From Sesamum alatum (lineage: Eukaryota > Streptophyta > Magnoliopsida > Lamiales > Pedaliaceae): a stretch of 64,000 nucleotides of DNA. A program made the translations under genes and the position numbers. The DNA is taken from assembly GCA_034509735.1 (NCBI GenBank), contig JACGWO010000005.1:35246479-35310478 (forward strand). The letters are read 5' to 3'. Under the pieces are notes generated by a model. The model made no database searches, was not told the origin of the DNA, and worked only from the letters and a program-made list of their open reading frames with translations. Positions within the stretch are counted from its first letter, which is position 1; every line of letters starts with the position of its first letter. This document shows positions 32,611 through 43,406 of this stretch, one piece after another.

Positions 32611-35190
32611 ATGGCTTACAACCTTGAATCCCTCATAAAAATTCTTAAGCAGATCCTGCACCCTCATCATCACCACTCTCTTTGGACTCTTGATCCTAAC
32701 AAGAGACCACAAATTGAATCCCTGTTAGAGAAGGCCTGTTTCTTGAAAGATTTTTACGAAAATTCTTCTTCCACAGTAACAAGTGATAAAATACAAAGTT
32801 TGGAGAGTCGAATCAGAGAAGCAGCACATGATGCCGAAGATATTCTTGAATCCCGCCTTGCGGAGCAAATTCTTACAAGTCGCAAAGGTGGGAGCTTCAT
32901 TTTCTCCCCTCTGGATTTGGAGAGAGTAATTGGAGAACTTGATTGTGCAAAGGAAGAGATGATGACGATCATGGAGAGGAGCCAGATAGCAGATAGTTCA
33001 TCACTAGCCATCTCATCAAGGCAAGATCCAAATCCAAAGAATATCGTGGTGGGAATTAGCGAAGACTTGATTCAACTGAAGGATCGGCTCACTGGACGAC
33101 CATCTGGAGCACTCGAGGTCATCCCAATTGTGGGCATGGGAGGCATTGGTAAGACTACTTTGGCCCGAAATGTTTATGATGATCCATCTGTTATTTCCTA
33201 CTTTGATATTCGTGGATGGGCTACGATTTCACAAGACTATAACATGCGAAAACTGCAAGAAATTCTTGTAGGCCTCCTTGGTTGTGTGACGGGAAAACAC
33301 ACAGATGAAATGCTTCAAGAGTCATATGATAAATTAGCTTTGCTTTTGCATAAAACTTTGAAAGGTCGACGATATCTAATTGTTTTAGATGATATGTGGG
33401 ATGTTAAGCCTTGGGATGATACAAGAAGGTTTTTTCCGGATGACAACAATGGAAGTCGGATCATTGTCACCACTAGGGAATCAAGTGTAGTTGATTACAC
33501 AAGTTCAGGGAGCTCGCATCATCAAATGAATCTTCTGAAAGATGATGAAAGCTGGAATCTTCTTTGCCAAAAGGTGTTTGCACCCGAAGAAACTTGCTCC
33601 CCTGAATTGGAAAAGGTCGGGAAAATAATTGCAAAAAATTGCAGAGGACTTCCTCTTGCAATCCATGTGATTGGTGGAATTCTATCTCAGACAAAGAGAA
33701 GCCAAGCTTTCTGGGAGCAACTTTCATATTATGTAAGCTCGACTGTAGCTGACCAGGGAGAACAGTATTCCAATATATTATCCTTGAGTTACAATCATTT
33801 ACCTGACCATCTTAAACCATGTTTTCTTTATATGGGCGCTTTTCCAGAAGATTATGAGATTCGTACCTCAAAACTCATCAAATTATGGGTGGCAGAGGGA
33901 TTCGTGAGACCAATTTCAGATAAAAGCTTGGAAGAGGCTGCGGAGATTCACCTAAAGGCTCTTGTTGATAGAAATCTTATTTATGTCCGCCAACAAGAGA
34001 CGAAAGGGAATGTGAAAAGCTACAGCATACATGATCTCCTGAGGGATCTATGTGTGAGGAAAGCTCGTGAAGAGAAGTTTCTTTTCGTTAATAAATGGGC
34101 ATGTGAATATCTCCCAAATGGTACATCAAGTTTGCGTCGTGTGTGCTCTCATTGGTCTTTTAGCATTTCAGATACGTATGGATCAATGGAACTAATGAGG
34201 CTTGCCCGTTCGTTCCTATTTATTGGTTCGATAAGTCAGATGATATTATCTCCTGTGATTTCTGAATTGAGATTGCTCAGGGTGTTGGACATATTGGATA
34301 TAACATTCTATCAGTTTCCGGAGGAAATACTACAACTAGTCAACTTAAGGTACCTTGCTTTATCCTCTAGCAAAGAATTACCTTCTTCAATATCCAAACT
34401 CTGGAATTTACAAACCTTAATTGCTCGAGAAATCGGAGGCTGGAATTTTGTAGTAACACCTGAAATTTTAGATATGACGCAATTAAGACACATCAAGTTC
34501 AGGGGAACTTATGTCTGGTATGATGATAAGTATAGGAAAAATTTTGTTGTCCAAGATCAGCTTCAAAGCCTGTCTACCATAGCAATCTCTAGAATTACTG
34601 ATAGGGTCCTTGAAACAATCCCAAACTTGAAGAAATTAGGAATCATGTTCAGTGGAACACTTGATCATGTAAAAGATCTATCCCGTCTTCATAAACTCCA
34701 CAAGCTCAAATGTAGCACCAGTTATTGGTATCGCAAAAACACCTTCTTGTCTCTCGTCATTTTTCCGCCTTCCCTCAAGAAGTTGACTCTGAGTGATTGT
34801 AGACTTCTGGATCCGGACATGAATGAAATTGGTAAGTTGCCGAATCTTGAAATTCTCAAACTACGACGATGTGACTTCGAAAGCCTAAAGTGGGAGGCAG
34901 ATGAAGGGGAGTTCTGCCAACTACAGTTTTTGCTAATGGAAAAGTTGAATCTGGTGAACTGGTCAGCCGACGACACTCATTTCCCAAGACTTCAGTACCT
35001 GGTCATCCGACATTGCTCAGATCTCAAGGAAATCCCTCTTGGCATCGGAGATATTCCGACACTTGAAATGATCGAGGTGCACGAATGCAGCCCTTCGGCT
35101 GTGGCTTCTGCAAGAGAAATACAGGAGGCACAACTTGAGATTGGCAATGACGGCCTTCAAGTACGTTTTGGAGCTTCATCACAGCAATAA
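32611..35190 (+). CDS. R1-type CC-NBS-LRR immune receptor, intact
   Basis: Single-exon gene for an 859-residue intracellular NLR of the late-blight R1-like group. Such proteins sense pathogen effectors and trigger defence. Visible order: Rx-type coiled coil from MAYNLESLIKIL with HDAEDILESRL (EDVID-like) near residues 70-85; NB-ARC with P-loop GMGGIGKTT (175-183), Walker B LIVLDDMWD (about 257-265), RNBS-B-like SRIIVTTRE, GLPLA (about 346), CFLYMGAFPEDYEI and LWVAEGFV; IHD in the MHD position (about 474); then leucine-rich repeats to near the end (for example LVNLRYLAL, KLPNLEILKL). The start is fixed by conservation with copies 1 and 2. The MHD methionine is replaced by isoleucine, as in copy 1. 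It is the only undamaged NLR in the cluster. Ligand and specificity cannot be read from sequence. Confidence 0.93.
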   Translation: MAYNLESLIKILKQILHPHHHHSLWTLDPNKRPQIESLLEKACFLKDFYENSSSTVTSDKIQSLESRIREAAHDAEDILESRLAEQILTSRKGGSFIFSPLDLERVIGELDCAKEEMMTIMERSQIADSSSLAISSRQDPNPKNIVVGISEDLIQLKDRLTGRPSGALEVIPIVGMGGIGKTTLARNVYDDPSVISYFDIRGWATISQDYNMRKLQEILVGLLGCVTGKHTDEMLQESYDKLALLLHKTLKGRRYLIVLDDMWDVKPWDDTRRFFPDDNNGSRIIVTTRESSVVDYTSSGSSHHQMNLLKDDESWNLLCQKVFAPEETCSPELEKVGKIIAKNCRGLPLAIHVIGGILSQTKRSQAFWEQLSYYVSSTVADQGEQYSNILSLSYNHLPDHLKPCFLYMGAFPEDYEIRTSKLIKLWVAEGFVRPISDKSLEEAAEIHLKALVDRNLIYVRQQETKGNVKSYSIHDLLRDLCVRKAREEKFLFVNKWACEYLPNGTSSLRRVCSHWSFSISDTYGSMELMRLARSFLFIGSISQMILSPVISELRLLRVLDILDITFYQFPEEILQLVNLRYLALSSSKELPSSISKLWNLQTLIAREIGGWNFVVTPEILDMTQLRHIKFRGTYVWYDDKYRKNFVVQDQLQSLSTIAISRITDRVLETIPNLKKLGIMFSGTLDHVKDLSRLHKLHKLKCSTSYWYRKNTFLSLVIFPPSLKKLTLSDCRLLDPDMNEIGKLPNLEILKLRRCDFESLKWEADEGEFCQLQFLLMEKLNLVNWSADDTHFPRLQYLVIRHCSDLKEIPLGIGDIPTLEMIEVHECSPSAVASAREIQEAQLEIGNDGLQVRFGASSQQ

Positions 35191-35454
35191 CAATGTGCTT
35201 TCTACTTGTTTTCAATGCCTTGGACTGGAAGGTAATCAAGAAACCATCACTTGGAAAAACTTTTATTTGGTTATGACATTTTCTTAATTATTCTTGTGAT
35301 CGGTCTGATTGTTTTCTTCAATCGTTGCAGATCATGGCAGTACTGTCCGCCTCCAACTTAATTGAACTCAAGCTAATTGTTCGAAGAAATTCTGGGATGG
35401 GAGGAAGATCTTCAAATCTCTAATTGTGTTGAGACTCCATCACTTTTTCAAAAA
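35191..35454 (+). other. 3' flank of intact NLR
   Basis: Probably 3'UTR. It contains a GTAATC...TTGCAG stretch (about 35,232-35,330) that could be a UTR intron. TAATTGAACTCAAGCT (about 35,360) is shared with the NLR copy 2 relic at 29,175. Confidence 0.35.
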
Positions 35455-35690
35455 GGTAAATTTACCGCATGTGATATAAGAAGTGAGCAAAACTCCTATG
35501 TAAAAAATAATTAGCAAATTACCTTCTGCGATTTTAAAATGAAGCAAATTAACCCCATGTGTTTTCCCTTGATAGGGGGTAATTTGCTTCATTTCTCAAA
35601 ACACAGGGAGGTAATTTGCTAATTATTTTTTTACAGGGGAGTTTTTGCTCATTTCTTATATCACGCGGCGGTAAATTGCATTTATCCCCT
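35455..35690. mobile_element. Inverted-repeat MITE, GGTAAATT...GCAAATTACC type
   Basis: Left and right halves are reverse complements around about 35,572, with words such as TAATTAGCAAATTACC, GATATAAGAAGTGAGCAAAA and GAAGCAAATTA on the left. Relatives are near 2,742 and 13,846. No coding capacity. Confidence 0.65.
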
Positions 35691-35720
35691 TTTTCAAATT
35701 ATATGTTTTTATTATTTTTA

Positions 35721-36218
35721 GGGTTAATTACACTTAGACCCCCTCTCAAATGCGAAATTACACTTCCCCCAAAAAAAGTTTTAAAATTATACTTGCAGCC
35801 CTCCTGAAAATCACCATTTATATCTGACACCCTTTTGTTAGGATTTTGGCGAGAAATGTGAACGTTTGCAAAAATAATTACATAAATTTTCCATTTTACC
35901 CTTATTTAACATCCTCATGTCATAATTTTATACTTATAAGGCGAAAAATGTAATAATGTTAACCCTACTCTCTATATATACATTACATTTATCCCCTTAT
36001 AAGTACAAAAATATACATAAAAATATTAAATGTGGGGTAAAATTGAGAATTTATGTAAGTTTTTTTGCTAACGCCAACATTTTTCGTGAAAATCCTAACG
36101 AAAGGGGATCAGGTGTAGATGGTGAATTTTTCGAAGGGGTGTAAGTGTAAATTTGAATTTTTTTTCGGGAGAAAGTATAATTTCTCATTTGTAGAGAGGA
36201 TCTAAGTGTAATTAGCCC
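35721..36218. mobile_element. Mutator-like MITE, 498 bp, 9-bp TSD
   Basis: Ends GGGTTAATTACACTTAGACC and the reverse complement GGGCTAATTACACTTAGATC, flanked by the perfect 9-bp duplication TTATTTTTA (35,712-35,720 and 36,219-36,227). A half copy lies at about 26,761. Confidence 0.85.
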
Positions 36219-36523
36219 TTATTTTTATATTGAGAGTGTAATTTGCCTTAATTATGCTTTTTTTGTTTGTGATATTAAGCTTGTTACTCTATAGACGAGT
36301 TGAAAGTTTTCTTATTTTCAGCATTAATTATTTTTACTTTTATTGTTTTATGCCGTAAAAATGTATGAATTCAGAATTCTTGTTGATCATCGCAATAAAA
36401 TTTTGTAATAAATTTTACAACGAAAATTCATGTTGCGAATGTTTTGTGATGGAAAATTGGTTCCATTGCAAATATTGCAACCGAGTGACACGTCCATCAT
36501 GAATTTTATCAAATTTCATTTTA

Positions 36524-36594
36524 AACGAAAACTAATCGTCCCTGCGTCCATATAATAAATAATTTTTCACGCTTTAAAATATATTATAAGTAAT
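36524..36594 (-). mobile_element. Small Helitron 3' fragment
   Basis: Starts ACTAATCGTCCCTGCGTCC and continues with CACGCTTTAAAATATATTAT, as in the small Helitrons at 57.9 kb. It is cut at 36,595 by the GRF inverted-repeat element. The 36,228-36,523 stretch before it is non-coding, with an NLR 3'-flank-like piece near 36,345. Confidence 0.45.
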
Positions 36595-36871
36595 GGATAA
36601 TTTCACTTTTGGTACCCCAAGTATGGCCTTATTTCACCTTTGGTACCCCCTGTTTCCATGTCATCAATGTTGATACCCAAAGTTTTGTTTTTTCATCGAG
36701 TTGAGTACCTGCTGTTAGTTGACCGTCAGAGTTAACGGTCAAAGTCATTTGGCGGGAAAATTGGCAGTTTTTTTGCCTATTTAAGTACATGTTTGGCTAC
36801 CATTTACTACACCACAAAAACTAGAGTTAAAAAAGTAAAATTGAGAATATTTTGGGAAAAAACCAAGAGGT

Positions 36872-37225
36872 ATGAGGAGAAATCAGTTTCAATCTTACTC
36901 AAATACGAGTGTGGGTTCGTCTAATGAGAACATTTATATGAAAAAAATGTATTGTGAGTGTGAAATTGAGCTACCATTGAAGACTTCTTGGACTAAAATA
37001 AATCCGGGAAGAATGTTTTGGGCATGTCCTAATTACGGGGTAAATTTATATTTTATTCTTATTTATTTTGTGTTTTTGATTATATACCATTAATTCTTGT
37101 GTTTATTTTTTCGGTCACAGAAAAGGGAATATTGTGGAGTTTTTAGATGGTTTGATCCTAAAATGTGCCCAAGATCGAAGCAAATAAAAATACAAAAAAT
37201 AAATAAGAATATTTTTTCCCCGTAA
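36872..37225 (+). CDS. Small GRF-type zinc-finger protein, two exons (90 aa)
   Basis: Exon 1 is 36,872-37,039, intron 37,040-37,120 (GTAAAT...TCACAG), exon 2 is 37,121-37,225. The predicted 90-residue protein starts MRRNQFQSYSNTSVGSSNEN. It has the GRF finger pattern: CEC near residue 29, then PLKTSWTKINPGRMFWACPN, then EYCGVFRWFDPKMC, so the cysteines are spread over both exons. GRF fingers bind single-stranded nucleic acid in other proteins; plant genomes hold many short GRF ORFs, often in repeats. The frame is open in both exons, the intron has consensus borders, and the second exon runs into the spacer between the arms. Whether it serves the element or the host is unknown. Confidence 0.6.
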
Positions 37226-37454
37226 AAACAAGAATTAATGGTATATAATCAAAAACACAAAATAAGTAAGAATAAAATATAAATTTACCCCAATTAGGAT
37301 ATGCCCAAAACCTTCTTTCCAAATTTATTTTGGTCCAAAAAGTCTTCAATGGTAGCTTAATTCCACACTCACAATACATTTTTTCCACATAAATGTTCTC
37401 ATTAGACGAACCCACACTCGTATTTGAGTAAGATTGAAACTGATTTCTCCTCAT
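37158..37454 (-). pseudogene. Inverted copy of GRF zinc-finger first exon
   Basis: On the minus strand the same start MRRNQFQSYSNTSVGSSNEN and CECGIKLPLKTFWTKIN, then RRFWAYPNWG; the finger cysteine is replaced by tyrosine. The donor is changed from GGGGTAAAT to TGGGGTAAAT, and reading-through gives a hydrophobic tail. The second exon is missing in this arm. Considered non-functional. Confidence 0.6.
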
Positions 37455-37704
37455 ACCTCTCGTTTTTTTCCCAAAATATTCTCAATTTTACTTTTTCAAC
37501 TCTAGTTTTTGTGGTGTAGTAAATGGTAGCCAAACATGTGCTTAAATAGGAAAAAAACTGCCAATTTTCCCGCCAAAATGACTTTGACCGTTAACTCTGA
37601 CGGTCAACTAACGGCAGGTACTCAACTCGATGAAAAAAGGAAACTTTGGGTATCAATATTGATGATATGGAAACAGGGGGTACCAAAGGTGAAATAAGGC
37701 CATA

Positions 37705-39430
37705 CCGAGCATACATATGATCGGTTATGCCAGTGGGCTGATACCGTAATTCCCCGCGATCATACTTTCCCCGTCGATTATTACAATACGAAGAAATTGA
37801 TAAGAGAATTGGGTTTACCAGTTCAAAAGATTAATGCTTGCAAAAACGGTAGGATGTTGTACTGGAATGATGATATTGATTTGGAATATTGTAAGTTCTA
37901 TGGAGACGCTAGGTACAAGGCCACCAGGGACAAAAATCCTAAACGTAAGAAGTCCCTTATGCCATTCTTAGGTATCTACGGTTTACCCCTCGGTTGCAGA
38001 GGTTGTATGCGTCGGAGGCCACAGCAGAGCATATGACTTGGCATGCGAGCCATCAAACGGATGAAGGATCCATGTGTCATCCGTCCGATGCAGAGGCTTG
38101 AAAGCTTTTTGACCGGACGTATCCTGATTTTGCAGTTGAGCCTCGTAATGTTAGACTTGGTTGTGCACGGATGGGTTTGCACCGCATGGCCAGTATGGTA
38201 AAACTTACTCATGTTGGCCCGTGATACTTACACCGTACAATCTCCCATCGGGAATGTGCATGTAGTCTGAGTATATGTTCCTAATGATGGTGATCCCTGG
38301 CCCATCAAATCCGAAACGTCTTATTGATGTCTACTTGGAGCCGTTGATCAAGGAGTTGCAGAATTTATGGCATGTGGGTGTACGTACGCACGATACTGTG
38401 ATAAACCAGGCATTCATGATGCATGCCGCATTGATGTGGACAGTGAACGACTTTTCTGCTTATGAGATGGTGTCTGGATGAAGTACCGCCGGTGTTATGG
38501 GGTGTCCAGTTTGTATGGAGGACACACAGGCATTCTATTTACAGCATGTTCGGAAGGCATACTATTTTGACTGCCACAGGCAATTCCTACCACCGGTTCA
38601 TCCTTATCGCAGGAACAAGAAAGCCTTCATTAAAAATCGAATAGAAAGGAAGGTTGCACGTCCGAGGCTGACTGGAGAACAGATCTGAACCCGTGTCGAT
38701 GCGTTTAGTGTGGCTGTCGAACAATCGTTGAGTGAACCGAAAGGCTACGGTGTCGACCATAAGTGGATGAAGAAAAGCATATTCTGGGAGCTTGAATACT
38801 GGGGGGCGCATTGGATACGACACAATCTTGATGTCATGCATATTAAGAAGAATGTGTTCGATAATATATTCAATACTGTGATGGACATCAAGGGGAAAAT
38901 GAAGGACAATCTGAATGCATGGAAGGATCTGAAGATCATATGTAATCGGCCGGAGCTTGAGGTGGACGAAAGGAGACCGAACGTGATGCCCAAGGCGGTA
39001 TATACACTGACGAAGGAGCAAAAGAAGAAGATATATGAGTGGATTCGTTGTCTTAGGTTTCCTGATGGGTATGCCTCTAACTTGGCCCGTTGTGTCAACC
39101 TGAAGGATTTGAGGATGCACGGCATGAAGAGCCATGATTGTCATGTATTCATGCAGAAATTGATTCCGATTGCCTTCCGTGAAATACTTCCAGAGCACGT
39201 GTGGGGGGCCTTGACGAAAGTGAGCTTCTATTTAGATCCTATGCTCAACAACACTAGATATGGCCAAGGTAGAAGAATTGAAAGATAGTGTAGCCGTGTC
39301 ATCCTATGCAACCTCGAGAAAAATTTTCCTCCTTCTTTTTCGACTCAATGGAGCATCTAATTGTTCACCTTCCATATGAGGCGTGAGTTGAGGGGCCCGT
39401 GCAATACAGGTGGATGTACCCATTCGAAAG
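37705..39430 (+). pseudogene. CACTA TNP2-type transposase, 5'-truncated and decayed
   Basis: Homologous to the left copy from the CQWADTV segment onward: KLIRELGLPVQKI (about 37,795), MTWHASHQTDEGSMCHPSD (about 38,035), MFLMMVIPGPSNPKRLIDVY (38,275), MGCPVCMEDT (38,497), HNLDVMHIKKNVFDNIFN (about 38,820), and AVYTLTKEQKKKIYEWIRCL (about 38,995) leading into HDCHVFMQKLIPIAFREI. The segment after AVYTLTK that the left copy lacks is present here. Frameshifts near 37,950 and about 39,235 and stops at about 38,101 (WK to stop), 38,480 and 38,686 inactivate it. Confidence 0.85.
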
Positions 39431-39509
39431 GTAATTAAATAAATACTGTTAAATATATATATATATTATTTTTAAGTAGCAATTAATTTGCATTTTAATA
39501 AATACTAGT

Positions 39510-40371
39510 ATGAATAGATTCCTACGCGATTTGAAGAAAAATGTGAAAAACAAAGTATACGTCGAGGCGTCAATTGTAGAGGCTTATATTGTCGTAGAAA
39601 TCGGGCTTTTCTCCTCTCACTACTTCAAACCACACATTCGCTACTGTGTACCACGGGGGATCTGTCTCCGTCGGTATGCACAAGCGGAATTGGTAAGATA
39701 TTTAATGTTATTTCAAGTTTTTATTATTATTAAATTAAAATGGTAATAAATGTTTCCCATTTCTTTTTACAGGAGGAGCAGCTCGGCCGGCCAGTGAAGC
39801 AGATGGAGTTATTCTCCAGATGCTACAAGAAGAAGGCCGACGGCGGCTGGAGCGGGCCGAGGGAGCGGAGGTGGCGGTAAGTTGTACTTTAAACATTCTA
39901 ATTTATTTTTTTTAATGCATTAAAATATTCTAATTTATTCTAACTATTTTTGCAGGAAATGTTCCAGAAGATGATGGAGGATCACCAGTCTCAGGCGACG
40001 ACCAATCCTGCGGATCCTCCGGCCGAATCAGAGGGCTCGGTGGCACAGACCGAGCAGGAGATGTGGCTGGCTGGTGTCGGGGACAAGAACAAGGGTCGAG
40101 TATTCGGTCTTGGTTCTGAGGCCCTGGGTCTCAGCCAGACCGTTACCTCGCCATCACCATCGCCACCCGCCACCGCCACCGCCACCGCCACCGCCTTCGT
40201 TAAACATGGAGGGTCGGATGGTCCGCCTTGAGAAGATGATGATGGACCTGATGGGCATGATGAAGGTCATGCAGACCAGTTACTCCAGCGCCGGCCCGTC
40301 ACGGCCTCCTGAGATCCCCCCCCCCTCCAGACATTGACGAGATGGATGACGACGATGGGGACGAGGAGTAG
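39510..40371 (+). pseudogene. TNP2 C-terminus joined to C-terminal part of CACTA second gene
   Basis: 39,510-39,640 is TNP2 C-terminal sequence (MNRFLRDLKKNVKNKVYVEA, IGLFSSHYFKPHI). It passes into sequence absent from the left TNP2 (CVPRGICLRRYAQAE), then across likely small introns to EEQLGRPVKQMELFSRCYKK (39,774), EMFQKMMEDHQSQ (39,957) and KGRVFGLGSEALGLSQT, typical of Ptta/En/Spm plant transposase proteins (TNPA-like). The end is broken by indels in a CCACCG repeat (about 40,165-40,195) and a C run (40,317), with an acidic DIDEMDDDDGDEE tail in the last frame (stop 40,369-40,371). Confidence 0.65.
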
Positions 40372-40571
40372 ATTATGTATTTTTTATTATTATTTTTTTT
40401 GTAATTAAATTGGATAATATTCATATTTAATATAATTTTTATTTCTAAAATATGCATTTTTTCATATTTAAATATTAATTATAAAATCAAAATCAAAATA
40501 TTATTAATAGTTTAATTTATATTTTAATGATAATAATTATTACTATAAAAAAAATTAATAATTCATTAGTT

Positions 40572-41303
40572 AGGAACAGTACTTTAGACGGCCTTTGAGC
40601 GCCCAAAACCGTTTCAATATTTGATTGTTTTAAATCAGTTACCGTTCCCAACATCGAAAAGAACACCATTCCAAATTTAGAGGACAACCGTTCCTAAAAG
40701 CGGGTAAAAATGAATTTCAAATTATGGACAGACCGTTCCTAGATGTATTCCAAAATCAATGCTTTCGTGGTTAGCTTTTGTTCTAAAGAAAATACCAAAA
40801 ACCGGTTCAACGTCGTATTCCAAAATAGGAGTGCAAAAACCGTTCTCAATTACCGCGACAACATGTATTCCAGTTACCATTCCTACTCTATACAACGTAC
40901 TGTTCCAACTAGTATTCCAAAAACCGTGCTAAAATGTATCTACAACTTATGCTAACTATTCCAAAATGTGTTCTAACTACCGTTCCTAATTGCGCGATTT
41001 AATTTCAATGCGGCCGTTCCAAAAAATATATAAGGTGTTCCAAATACAAAAATTATAAATTCATACATACAAAGGTAATTAGGAAAGGTATAGACAATGT
41101 ATGCCAAAAACTGTTCCCAAATAGGAACGGTCGCTGCGTTACTGTTCCTAATTATTAGGATCGCCTCTTATTGCCACGGATTGCCTCCCGTTCCTGAACC
41201 GTTCCTAATAACAGTCCAAAAGGATCCAGTGAACTATTTACCATTCCAAAATTTAAAAAAATCGTTCTTGTTACCGTTTCAATTCCCGCATTTTTTTGTA
41301 GTG
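40572..41303. repeat. CACTA 3' subterminal repeats and terminus
   Basis: Many diverged copies of ACCGTTCC / GGAACGGT in both directions, ending with the terminal CATTTTTTTGTAGTG at 41,303. The bases beyond (CAATCGGG) are outside the element. Confidence 0.75.
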
Positions 41304-43138
41304 CAATCGGGAAATTCTAGTCTGGACCCGACTCTGTCAAATCTGAACTAATTATATGACAAGAGTAATACACTTGACTTGTGATTGGTGTATAGTTCAG
41401 GGAAAGTGGCCAACCACATAGTAAGTGTACCACACTTGCTCTGTAATTAGCTTGGTTCGACCAAACTTGGTCCGAGCAAGAATTTTTCCAACCTCGGCTA
41501 GTCAGTATCCGACGTTTCTGTTTAAATTAAAGACCTCTTTTTTAATTGTATTTGAACAAAGTCAATGTTGATACATAATTGTGTTGACACGAGAGTTGAA
41601 TCGAATTTTCTATTACAAATTCTATTACATTTGTTATTACATTTAACAAATAAATGCAGCGATTACAACGTAATGGAAAATGTAATAGGATTTAAATCAA
41701 ACAAAATCAGAAAAATTTCTATCTCCATGAGCATACACGAAATGTGCTGTAATAATACATGTTAAATATTTAGCTACCCAATATCTTGAAATTTTAGATG
41801 TTTGGCTTTGTTAGCAACATGTCAACCAATTGAGATAAGAATTTAAATGCATTTTTGGTCCCGTAATTTAGTTTACTTGATGTTTTTGTCCTTTTAATTT
41901 TCTAGGTAGCATTTTGGTTTTGTATTTTTTTAATTTTTGTAATTTTTTTTTTTTTTTTGTTGGAATTCACCTTTACCGGCGAGAGGGTGAGTACTCCGAC
42001 GAGAAAAATGACTAAAATCATGAAAATTAAAAAGATACAAGACCAAAATGCCTTCTAGAAAGTTAAAGGACAATAATACTAACAAAAATGAACCAATAGG
42101 ACCAGTAGTCCAATTTTTAAAAGGTCACATGAGATGCACATGCATTTTTTCAGCCATAATTGTAAACTTTTGCCAAAAAAATAAAGACCAAAATTATAAG
42201 AATTAAAAGGATGAAGGATCAAAATACTACTCTAGAAAATTAAAAAACGAAAATACCGAATAACTTAAGCTACGTAACCCGCCATATTGCACTTAAGCAT
42301 CTAGATAACCCTACAAATTGCAATTTATTCTCATTGTGCAGCCAAACTCTGATAAAGCAATGCGAAGTGCACATTTATTAATTGAACTGTTCACAACACA
42401 TGATGCTTGTGCACCAGTTTCAATTTTCATTTAGATTTTGACTTGTGAATAATGGATCGATGTACCATACTAGGTTACAATGTCTTAATCCATACCATAT
42501 CTACTGCATACTTTGTCCGATGAGCAAACCTCAGTCTTGGACCCAGTTTACTTTGTCCAAGAAATCAATTCCACTCCAAAAGGAGAAATTAATTCATGGA
42601 TAGATCGAGTGCGTTGCACTATATTCAAGATCATTGATCATGGCATAATAGATAGTGAAAATTATGTAACATTATAATTTCATGGTTGGTACCTAAGACG
42701 TGTTTGGAGAAAAAGAAAAATTGAAAAATTCTAGGACTCGGAGCCTTGGATAATCGCATTTTTCTATATGCAGGTTCTATAAATGGGTCTCATCATCAGA
42801 ATAGAAGGACGTGGCCTTTAGAAAAATTATTAGTGTGTTTTAGGACTTTGGAAAAGATGGAGGACGAAATTTAATTAATATTTGTAGTTTTTGTCTGGTT
42901 AAATTGATAAGCAATAAGTTTTAAGATACAGCATATAGTAAGCTCGTAACACATGATATTATGATTGATGATATCCAATCATTATTGGATCGCGTCTCAT
43001 AATCAACTGAATAATCTTTCAACTTCTATAAATAAAATCCCTAATTCTTCATTTGATCCGTTCAAAAATAACGCATTTTTGGGTATATCAAAAGAGCGGA
43101 ACACATCTTAGTAATATCGAAGGCATTGTAAAGCATTC
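41304..43138. other. Intergenic; GGTCC-type inverted repeat at 41,826-42,290
   Basis: The arms carry TTTTTGGTCCCGTAATTTAG at the left and, at the right, the reverse complement of a similar sequence (ACGTAACCCGCCATATTGCA). The rest is AT-rich without a recognisable gene or RNA. Confidence 0.5.
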
Positions 43139-43406
43139 CACTACAAAAAAAAATAGTCAATAGCAACGAAAAAAATTCAGGGTCGAGATAATTAACAAGT
43201 AAAATTTTCGCTGCTAATACATTATTTAATACAAGAAATTTACTTGCTAATGAGTTTAGCAGCGAAAATTCACTTGCTAACAAATTTAGCAACAAAATGT
43301 TTAAAATATATATTAAATAGTATATATTAGTAATAAGAATTTTACTTACTAATTATTTCGACAACAACAAATTTTTTCATTGCTATTAAGCTATTTTCTT
43401 TTAGTG
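43139..43406. mobile_element. CACTA-type MITE (family A), 268 bp
   Basis: Begins CACTACAAAAAAAAATAG and ends TTTTCTTTTAGTG, with ATTC directly on both sides (43,135-43,138 and 43,407-43,410). Same interior as the copy at 152-423. Confidence 0.75.

Larger units (their letters stand above)
36595..37704. mobile_element. Inverted-repeat element carrying a GRF zinc-finger gene
   Basis: Two arms of about 500 bp (about 36,622-37,110 and 37,217-37,704) are near-identical inverted copies, both containing the first exon of a GRF-type zinc-finger gene. The left end extends 26 bp further (GGATAATTTCACTTTTGGTA) than the right, which stops exactly where CACTA TNP2 sequence starts at 37,705. Long arms and a GGTACC-rich end suggest a Mutator-like element, but no 9-bp duplication can be tested because the right end is truncated. 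Confidence 0.6.
37705..41303 (+). mobile_element. CACTA (En/Spm) transposon, 3' end present, 5' end lost
   Basis: Begins abruptly inside TNP2 (ATACATATGATCGG, matching about 19,560 of the left copy), runs through the transposase and the C-terminal part of the second gene, and ends with AGGAACGGT-type subterminal repeats and CATTTTTTTGTAGTG at 41,303. The intergenic region seen in the left copy (15.2-17 kb) is absent, so TNP2 and second-gene sequence are now adjacent. Confidence 0.8.
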
